A stretch of DNA of 64,000 bases from Trichobilharzia regenti (Eukaryota; Platyhelminthes; Trematoda; Strigeidida; Schistosomatidae), in contig OX235270.1 of assembly GCA_944472135.2 (NCBI GenBank), positions 43,090,352 to 43,154,351 on the forward strand, read 5' to 3'. A program made the position numbers and the translations under genes. The notes beneath the pieces were generated by a model, which made no database searches, was not told the origin of the DNA, and saw only the letters and a program-made list of their open reading frames with translations. This document shows positions 56,865 through 64,000 of this stretch, piece by piece. The first letter of the stretch is position 1. Each line of letters opens with the position of its first letter.

Positions 56865-57348
56865 TTGAGTATGTTAAGCAAAGGACAAACAAAATCCATT
56901 TGTAGCGCTATTCTATCTCATCTTGTGGATACAGAACACAAGATTGATGTTAACCAGGCTTTCAGAGTGATTTACCGCATACCAACAAATCTTCATTTCG
57001 CCTTAAGAGTTCGATTACTAGATATTGCTGAGGCTGTTGGGATCCATATTAACAAGCCTAATTTATGGATCCAAAAGAAGTTAGTGCAGACGTTATCATT
57101 ACCTTGACCATCTAGGTTTGAATAATTCTGAATTTTTGTGGGATTTCCCTAATTTTAGTTGGTACTTTATATATCTTTATATCTTTATTATTATTATTAT
57201 TGTTTAAGCATCTTTAATGAACTGTAATTGCATTGATCATACTTTACAAATCCTCCATACAATCAAACAAAATTCCTACAAAACCAATACTTAAAAATCG
57301 ACATTATTTAAAAAACACTAATATTGTTATTAGCTACTAATCTAGAGT

Positions 57349-57429
<81 letters not shown>

Positions 57430-57480
57430 GTAAAGCCGGAAGAGGAATTTATCGAAAAAAATATTCTTTGCTCCATTATT
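56865..57480 (+). pseudogene. 5'-truncated Penelope-like element, duplicate of 23290-23870
   Basis: Encodes SICSAILSHLVDTEHKIDVN and LWIQKKLVQTLSLP of the GIY-YIG region, then terminal repeat with the TA tract and CGGAAGAGG, TATCGAAA ribozyme-like block. It is the inverted-duplication partner of the copy at 23290-23870; the translation differs at one residue (FALRV here, FVLRV there). Confidence 0.75.
57354..57426. repeat. (TA)n microsatellite in PLE repeat
   Basis: About 36 uninterrupted TA units, against 7 in the left arm of the inverted duplication. Confidence 0.95.
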
Positions 57481-57639
57481 TTGTATTTTATACATTTTAA
57501 ACTGTTTAGCATCCAGTTGTAGAAATTGTTCGGTTAGAATACGTGGAAATCATGTACAAATTGTTACTGTTGAAGCGAATATCTTATGAAATATAGTTGA
57601 TTTAATTGAATTTTTGATTTTCCCGTCGATTGATTGAAC

Positions 57640-58033
57640 CGAATTGGTCGGTCTTAGATTGACATGTCGGCTGCTTGTGCAGATGCTTCGACGATGTCTG
57701 GGTATTTAATTATTATTTAATTGGTGGATGGTGACTAGCAGTGTAATCCAGGATGCGCATTTCGTCCCATTTGGGAATCGCCAAGAGGTGGCTCTCGTGG
57801 CTCAAGTTGTTTAGTGGATAACGCTTTGGCGTTTGAAACTATGGGCACTGAGTTCGAGCCTTGGTGGGAACATCATCACTCACTGAGAAATGCAGGTACA
57901 TCCAGCTGGCGGTTCCCAAATAGGACGAAATATGCATCCTGGATTCCATTGCTAGTCACTATCCACCAAATAAATACTAATTAATTGCCCAGACATCGTC
58001 GAAGCATCTGCAAAAGAAGCTGACATGTCAATT
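57640..58033 (+). mobile_element. Hairpin SINE, duplicate of 22749-23142
   Basis: The reverse complement of the hairpin SINE in the left arm. In plus orientation: left arm with decayed hammerhead, tRNA-like GGCTCAAGTTGTTTAGTGGA, B-box-like GAGTTCGAGCCTTGG at about 57851, right arm CAAATAGGACGAAATATGCA and TCCTGGATTCC. Confidence 0.65.
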
Positions 58034-60813
58034 TGAGACCGAGCACTTTGAAAGAAAACTGAGAATGTATACATTTAAATTATAAGAAATAATATGACAT
58101 TACATTTACCGTTAACTTCCTATTTCTGCTCTGTGCAGCCGTTTCCTCGATTGGCTTGCTATCTGTTCGAATTCCACTTCACCTAATTAGGTCCTAATGG
58201 CTGGATAGAAGCATTAGTTGTTGTTCAATAGTTCTACATGCATACAAATCGGTGCTCGATTGTGTAGAGTTGCATTACACCGTAGTTTTTGTATTTTTTA
58301 GCTGATCCCATATGAAGTAAAAATCAATATCACTTTATATTAATACTTTGAAGCCACCATAAACCATTGTTTATTATATTTCTCAATAAGTTTAACGTAA
58401 AACACAAGAGTTGACATAGTACACCGGCTATACACAATAATTATTCAATGGGATTGAAAATTCATCGAACAAAGAGGTATTAAGTCGCCAACACATGAGT
58501 TACGAATCGTCGAAACTATTGTTACTTAGGAGTAGTAAGGAACCTTATGAAACTGACTGCAAAACGATGCTACAAATAACCATCTGGGTGATAAATGCAT
58601 AAAAGTTGTTCACATTGATAGTTCATTAGATATTTTACTCAATGAAACACTATTATTTACTGGATAACATTTCGAACACAATTTATGGTTTTCTGTTAAA
58701 TCTCAGGTAATGCTCTAATTTTGGAATTTGGTTCTTATTGTTCTAGTTCTTCTCAAGGTAGCTCAAACAGACTTTAAATCAGGGAATAAATCAGTGTCAT
58801 TATCTTCCACGGGATTCGATTTTCAGGATTGCCGCCTCATTCCATACTGTTTCATGGGTGTGAACAATTGAATGAAGTGCTATAGCTGAGAAGGTACTGG
58901 TTATATGGATAATAATAATAGTAATAATAATGATCCTAAGACAGAATTTTTAGAAACCTTTACTACACAAAAATATTGTGAAGTAGTCCAAGGTATTACA
59001 TGAGATTCTCAAAAGGATTTTTATTGTGATGTCACTTAACACCAGAGAGTTACACATAAATAAATAAATGACATTGCTTTTTAATAGATATATTTGAGTT
59101 TTTCTAGCTCGACGTATGGATTATAAAGAAGGCACGCATGTCACATTGGACTAGAGCCAAATGAAGTATGGAAGTACAGAAGCTTGAATTTTGCTGGATT
59201 TAAGGTTGCACCGCATATGTTATTTCACAGTCACAATTTAATGTGTTTTGAGTTGAGAATTTTGGAGACTGTTGGAATGAAATGGAAATGGGAAATCAGA
59301 TGTGGAGTGATGGTGTGGTATATGCAATAGAAGTGATTCAACTAATTGTGCTTTTAATATCCTGTTTGTTGTGGAGGTAAATCAGTACTACGTTTCCAAT
59401 GTTGTGGAGTTACCCCAGATTTCTCTTTGAATAATAAACTTGGCTTTTTTGTTAGCTGGTAAGTCATACTATTTCAGTTTGTCATTTATTTGATAGATAA
59501 ACAAATATGTCGTGATCAGTTTTTCGTAATAGACGGATGCTATACATTAAGACTTCATTAGTTCTTTGAGTACTTTACTGGAACGAGAGAAATTTAGTTA
59601 CCTTCTGCTCAATGAAATCGAACTAATTATGCAACAAATAAATTTTTAATAAAGCTTATTTCTCACACAATTTCTTTTTAGATAGTCAGATTGTTGAATG
59701 ATTCGTGAGATTTATTTTGCTCAACCTCTTATGAAATCTAACCTTGGATCGATGGCATTGCGAATGTCGAGAACAAGATAGTGAAATTGATTCTTTTCTT
59801 TATGTTGCTCCTTATCTCTCACGCTGAATATATATATATATATAACATTGACTTGTCGATGGTCGATGTTCGGTTGTCACATGAGGCTAAAATGTTTCAT
59901 TAAAGAGGTCAATATTTAACTAGGTAAATTAATATGGAATATAAATGCACAGTTAGCCAAGCAGCCCTACAAATCTTCATATTTCATGTTTTATTCTAAT
60001 CAAATTTGTTGTTTTGTCTTCCCGACAGTAATACATATCTACACCGCTCAGGTTGCATGGTTTTTAGACAACAGAATACTTCATTTTATATTGTAAAGTA
60101 GAGATTTAGTCGTCCCATGTGGTTCACACATGGTTTGAGTGTAATATAAAGTGATTCAAGGTGGAATCACGCAACAGTACACTTCTCTCTAACTCAAGTA
60201 ATTGATAAACGAATTAGGCGTATCACAGCATAAAATTATTCAAGCTAAATATTATTTGTCTATCGACACGCGAGATACAGTGTTTCTGATCTCCCATTGT
60301 AATTTTACACCAATCTGTGCTTCCTATAATTGAATGACACTTTGGATTTTATTGTTGGTCAGTGTTTTAATATGGAATTGATCATCAACTGCTGTCAGCT
60401 ATAGAACTCCTAAAGTTTAAGAAGTTGTGGTAACTCTTGTGTCATACATACTTCAACACCTAATAATAAAATCCAAATGAAAACAAGACCATGAATTTCA
60501 GATTATAAGGTAATTATTTCACTATTGGTCCAGATGTTTAATGTCACGTTCTTCATATTTCCCAGCTTCTGATAATTTACCGTTAACGTGTCCATTTAGG
60601 GATTGTCTTTGAATATGCAGCAGTTATCTAACATCATGAAATTAATCATTCCACTGTAAAGTAGGATAGTTTCTACTGATTTTTTAAATTACTGTTATAG
60701 TGTTGTACTCTTATGGTTATCCAATTTACCTAATTTACTGTATAATGGGATATCTTCTTGTATTATTGTAATGAATATTAATATTATTTCCCTGGGTGCC
60801 GGTTGGAACTCAG
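58034..60813. other. No recognisable gene
   Basis: 58034-59093 is the non-repetitive end of the right duplication arm; 59094-60813 is single-copy AT-rich sequence in this window. A short TA run lies at 59828-59842. No coding motif was recognised. Confidence 0.35.
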
Positions 60814-61126
60814 TGTGGTGAGAGCGAGCTCTTAGCCAAAATTGGTGAACTGTAATTTACGTCAATGTTTATGTCCCCGATATTGGTCGCGAGAAAAATG
60901 AGAACAAAGGCTTTGCGTAGGGGGATACAGTTAATATATAGATGATCTGACATTCAAGAAACAGTCACAAAGAGATTCAAGGTTAACCTTCTGTGAGAAA
61001 CAACCAATCAGAGGACTGTATTTTTCTGCTAACAATAATCTATAATATATACACGAAAATATATAAATACGTGTTGATTTCCTTAATAAACGATCTGTTG
61101 TCAGGCCATTGTCTTCTGTTGTTACA
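60814..61126 (+). mobile_element. Solo LTR, Ty3/gypsy-type, inserted in an RTE tail
   Basis: TGTGGTGAGAGCGAGCTC to CTTCTGTTGTTACA, the same family as the LTRs at 61836 and 62584 but in opposite orientation and clearly diverged. It interrupts a LINE 3' end: GGTTGGAACTCAG before and TTAGGGCTTCAACA after. A TCAG/TTAG near-duplication fits a 4-bp target site. AATAAACGATCTGTTGTC carries the poly(A) signal. Confidence 0.75.
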
Positions 61127-61310
61127 TTAGGGCTTCAACATCACATCTCCACTTTGTCAAATTCTCTGCGGTCTTCTTAAGCTGGCCCCACGATTGCCTA
61201 TATGCTCTTGTTCTCGCCTTACACTATCTCCTCCATGTCACCTTTAGACACCCATTAAGGTGGAACTCGAAGCACTGTCCGCCGCGCGATGTGACCTATT
61301 TTTTTTATTT
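61127..61310 (-). mobile_element. RTE-like LINE 3' fragment
   Basis: Read on the minus strand it ends at the LTR junction with TGTTGAAGCCCTAA, the usual LINE terminus (compare 11838-11850). Blocks around GGTGGAACTCGAAGC and CATGTCACCTTT correspond to 16020-16100. Confidence 0.55.
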
Positions 61311-61735
61311 CAGGTCGACCGCTGCCTCTAGTTCGAAAACCGTTAACGGTAAAGACTGCTCTTTAGGCATTTCGTCTGTTTTGCACACTGACAGGTGGTG
61401 GTCTTTTGGGTTATAAATTATTCATCTCTATACCTTCATACAATGAACCAACAAGGGATATGCAAAATAAGACCGTACTCATAACTCAACCATGTGGTAC
61501 GTTGTATATTATAAGACTGACTGTCCGTTATAAATTTTAGAAGATTTCTTATTATTTTAACAATGATTAGTAAACATTTCCATTTTTGCTTGTTTTTTTC
61601 TCTCTCGATACTTTACATTCCTGTGTTTTAATGCATGAACTTTATTCTTCTGGAGAATACAGGTGTACATCTTGAAAGCAACGTATACAAAGAACTTAAA
61701 CAAAATTAAGTAAAAATATATTGATATTATTGTCA
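61311..61735. other. No recognisable feature
   Basis: AT-rich sequence between two LINE fragments. The 66-codon minus-strand frame here has no motif. Confidence 0.3.
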
Positions 61736-61835
61736 CCTTAGGTTCCGAGTGGAACATGAGGCTGGCTTCAACAGCCCGTCTCCAATTGTCTTATTCTCTG
61801 CTGTCCCTCTCAGGTGACCCCACGATTGCTCATAG

Positions 61836-62161
61836 TGTAACAACAGAAGACAAGGGCCAGGCAACAGATCGTTTTATTATGAAAATCAACACGTATTTAT
61901 ACATCTTTCAACTACATTATTATAGACAAGCGCAGTCATCTGATTGGTTGTTTAGGTAGACAAACGCAGGCTTCTGATTGGTTGTTTCGGGATTCCTTGA
62001 CAAATAGAGTTCTCTCTGCGAATCATATTTTGCCACGTTAACTTTGCTGTGATTGGTTGTTGACTCAGGCTTGTTCATATTTTCTCACGGCCCATATTAG
62101 TGACCTAGACCTTAACGTAGATTAGTGCCAACCAATCGGCTAGCAGCCTGCTCTCACCACA
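61836..62161 (-). repeat. 3' LTR (sense) of the gypsy element
   Basis: In sense (minus) orientation it starts TGTGGTGAGAGCAGGCTGC, contains three CAACCAATCA or CAACCAATCAG boxes, then TATAAATACG (TATA box, complement of 61894-61901) and AATAAAACGATCTG (poly(A) signal), ending TCTTCTGTTGTTACA. These are the parts of a polymerase II promoter and terminator expected in an LTR. Confidence 0.85.
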
Positions 62162-62583
62162 CTCGTCCCCCCGTCAAATACGTGCGACTGAAGTCGGCTT
62201 GATCTACTTGGTGCAGGCGTCATCGTTGGCTTGTCTCGCTGTATCCATTTCTGGAGCTCGCTGACGTTCCCGCGCCTCTCATTGTTCGCCATTGCGACTG
62301 TGTCTGCGTAACCCCATCTCGAAGTGACCATATATGGTCCTTCCCACTTTGGAAACTGTTTGCCTGACCCTGTCGAACATTCGTCCATACTTCGGCCCAC
62401 ACCTTCATATGCTGCTTTCGCCCGACCTCCCAGCAGCGTCTCAAGTAGCAGCTCCATCGCTGACAGATCTTGAACGCCACTCAACTGCGCAGAAGCCTTG
62501 AAGTCCTGCCCGAAGATCCATATGTCTCCATCAAAAACTGCAGGGTATAGGCTTTTCATTTGTCGGTAGGCAGCGACACCAAA
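62162..62583 (-). pseudogene. Internal frame with integrase GPY/F remnant
   Basis: The minus frame runs openly from the 5' LTR through the whole internal region: SLYPAVFDGDIWIFGQDF, SAMELLLETLLGGRAKAAY, then GSGKQFPKWEGPYMVTSRW and NNERRGNVSELQKWIQRD, ending near the purine tract. KWEGPYMV looks like the GPY/F motif at the C-terminal end of Ty3/gypsy integrases. The N-terminal part may be the start of gag. The joined piece therefore lacks nearly all of gag and pol. Function as a protein is unlikely. Confidence 0.6.
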
Positions 62584-62909
62584 TGTAACAACAGAAGACA
62601 AGGGCCAGGCAACAGATCGTTTTATTATGAAAATCAACACGTATTTATACATCTTTCAACTACATTATTATAGACAAGCGCAGTCATCTGATTGGTTGTT
62701 TAGGTAGACAAACGCAGGCTTCTGATTGGTTGTTTCGGGATTCCTTGACAAATAGAGTTCTCTCTGCGAATCATATTTTGCCACGTTAACTTTGCTGTGA
62801 TTGGTTGTTGACTCAGGCTTGTTCATATTTTCTCACGGCCCATATTAGTGACCTAGACCTTAACGTAGATTAGTGCCAACCAATCGGCTAGCAGCCTGCT
62901 CTCACCACA
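62584..62909 (-). repeat. 5' LTR (sense) of the gypsy element
   Basis: Same sequence by eye as 61836-62161, including the CCAAT boxes, TATAAATA and AATAAA motifs. The internal region starts at 62583 in sense direction. Confidence 0.85.
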
Positions 62910-63664
62910 ATAGTATCTCATCTCCTGCTGCTCCTACTATCCTGTCCATGTCAACTTCCAAGTGACGCTCTACTCATCACTTCCCATTCATGTTCCAGTC
63001 GATTTCTGGCTTGGCACGCTATGTCATTTAACCTCCTCCACATGTGTCTGACCCAACTCCATGTTCTACAGCATATCGGTTGAGCAATAGATTCTTGGTT
63101 GGTTCATTCTCGGAGTTTCTTCTTGCTAATCTTCAATATGAAGCTAGCGTAGGCGACACCTGTTGGAAATGTTTTTCGTGACACACCCCAAGTTTCTGAC
63201 CCATACAAAAGAACTGATTTAACATTGGTGTTGAAAATCCGAATCTTGTTCTTTATGTTGACTGAATTCTGAAGATTTCCAAACTAATTTCACAGTGATG
63301 AAGGTCTGTCTTGTCTTCGTCATCTGGACTGGTTTTGACATCCTCATTCGTTTCGACTTCTTGTAGTTGGAGCGATGCTTCCTAGGTAAGTGGATGAGGT
63401 GACAGCTCGAATTTCTTCCGTTGATAGTAATTGATGGTGGTTGTTGTAAGTTGGTTATTTTCATCACTTCCATCTTGTCTATGTTCATGTGAAGTCCTGT
63501 CGTTGCTGCTTCTTCTGCCAGATTGTCGATTTTTGCCTGCCCGCGAATTCCAGATCTTCTAGAGTCTTCTTATCGGTGGTCCAACGTATTCCCGTCTTCG
63601 CTGACCCCACAGTGTTCCGCATGATCCAGTCCAACACAATTAGGAATATCATCGGTGATAGTAG

Positions 63665-64000
63665 GTAAACAGATTAAATGGTTCATTTTAATACCTAAAA
63701 CTAATAATGTTAGTGGAATATGTGGTACTATAAAAATCCGTATACCAGGTTACCCCCTAATTTTAATAGTAGGTTTGAGAAATATGCCTCCATAGGAGTT
63801 ATCAAAACACTAAGCTCTAACACTATCTCCCATTAGAAATCATTCAAACTCTAGGTTAACTAATTCATATGAAATGAAAAGGAAACTAGATGACATTCAA
63901 TCAGGGAATAATGAAAAAAAAAACGGTTAGTTTTGACATACCAATCAATATGTCCATAGAAGCGGTTGAAAGAGAACTAACTTGTGATCCCGAACTTAGT
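63665..64000 (+). pseudogene. Penelope-like element RT N-terminal part, cut by window edge
   Basis: Shifting plus frames give CGTIKIRIPGYPL (the PLE K-x-H-K-PG-x-PLRP region), then NSYEMKRKLDDIQSGNNE and VSFDIPINMSIEAVERELTC, which match the PLE palm start (VSFDV-x-SLFTN-x-P). Several shifts and a stop show decay. The catalytic box would lie to the right of the window. Confidence 0.6.

Larger units (their letters stand above)
54671..59093 (-). repeat. Right arm of the large inverted duplication
   Basis: Reverse complement of 21690-24808. It is 1.3 kb longer because the LINE part 55041-56303 is retained here and the TA tract at 57354-57426 is longer. The shared portion covers LINE reverse transcriptase, PLE 3' part, hairpin SINE and about 1.1 kb of unique sequence (58034-59093). 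Outer edges lie at CTGACGTAAA (54671) and TTAATAGATAT (about 59085). Confidence 0.85.
61836..62909 (-). mobile_element. Recent internally deleted Ty3/gypsy element
   Basis: Two 326-bp LTRs, 61836-62161 and 62584-62909, appear identical and are flanked by ATAG (61832-61835 and 62910-62913). The 422-bp internal region on the minus strand has, in order, a primer-binding-site candidate TGGTGTCGCTGCC right after the 5' LTR, a ~135-codon frame and a purine tract GACGGGGGGACGAG directly before the 3' LTR. It needs proteins from a complete relative to move. The matching LTRs imply a recent insertion, into a LINE copy. The family also left solo LTRs at 6031 and 60814. Confidence 0.85.
61736..63660 (-). 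pseudogene. RTE-like LINE 3' half, split by an LTR element
   Basis: The minus strand from 63660 encodes decayed polymerase C-terminal motifs: DKKTLEDLE, MNIDKMEVMKITNLQQPPSI, TINGRNSS, ending with the thumb region QDSDFQHQC near 63225 and a VRNLGC-like stretch, all of which match 11000-11400 (VMKITNEPPQ, TINGRDPTEV). The 3' end lies at 61745 (AGCCTCATGTTCCACTCGG). Removal of 61836-62913 joins the two LINE parts. Orientation is opposite to the copy at 8455. Confidence 0.7.

Overview
This 64 kb window looks like nuclear DNA of a schistosome or close trematode relative. It is AT-rich, gene-poor, and packed with Penelope-like elements (PLEs), an RTE-type LINE family, CR1/jockey-type LINEs, BEL/Pao and Ty3/gypsy elements, and tRNA-derived SINEs, some carrying hammerhead-ribozyme-like cores. 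All assignments come from reading motifs by eye; no database was searched, so species and repeat-family names are not fixed.

Host genes are few and carry introns. (1) The last three exons of a coiled-coil protein gene run along the plus strand (2817-15440); its two large introns hold several transposon insertions. (2) A complete two-exon cold-shock-domain gene of the CARHSP1/CSDC2 type lies on the minus strand (25636-26023). (3) A three-exon gene for an acidic, probably nuclear protein lies on the plus strand (50142-51065). (4) A plus-strand gene of about 600 codons (41320-43435) encodes a FAR1-like N-terminus, a MULE-type DDE transposase core and a SWIM zinc finger. It has an open frame only when tiny introns of 29-38 bp plus one of 96 bp are removed. 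Micro-introns of 32-34 bp also occur in genes 2 and 3.

Layout: 0-2.2 kb PLE and repeat debris; 2.8-15.4 kb coiled-coil gene with a hammerhead SINE, a PLE insertion with target-site duplication, a solo LTR and a decayed RTE LINE in its introns; 15.9-21.3 kb nested PLEs; 21.7-24.8 kb left arm of a large inverted duplication; 25.6-26.0 kb cold-shock gene; 27-32 kb CR1-like fragment and BEL/Pao element; 32.0-35.5 kb a gypsy-type element with three LTRs and two identical internal regions; 38-40.4 kb decayed CR1-like LINE; 41.3-43.4 kb SWIM/MULE gene; 43.4-50 kb almost featureless; 50.1-51.1 kb nuclear protein gene; 54.7-59.1 kb right arm of the inverted duplication; 60.8-63.7 kb solo LTR and a recent internally deleted gypsy element inside RTE copies; a PLE runs off the right edge.

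The strongest structural observations are the MULE/SWIM gene with micro-introns, the triple-LTR tandem gypsy element with a perfect 5-bp target duplication, two PLE insertions whose 5' parts are inverted (twin-priming-like), hairpin SINEs with hammerhead-like arms, and the approximately 3-4 kb inverted segmental duplication about 30 kb apart.
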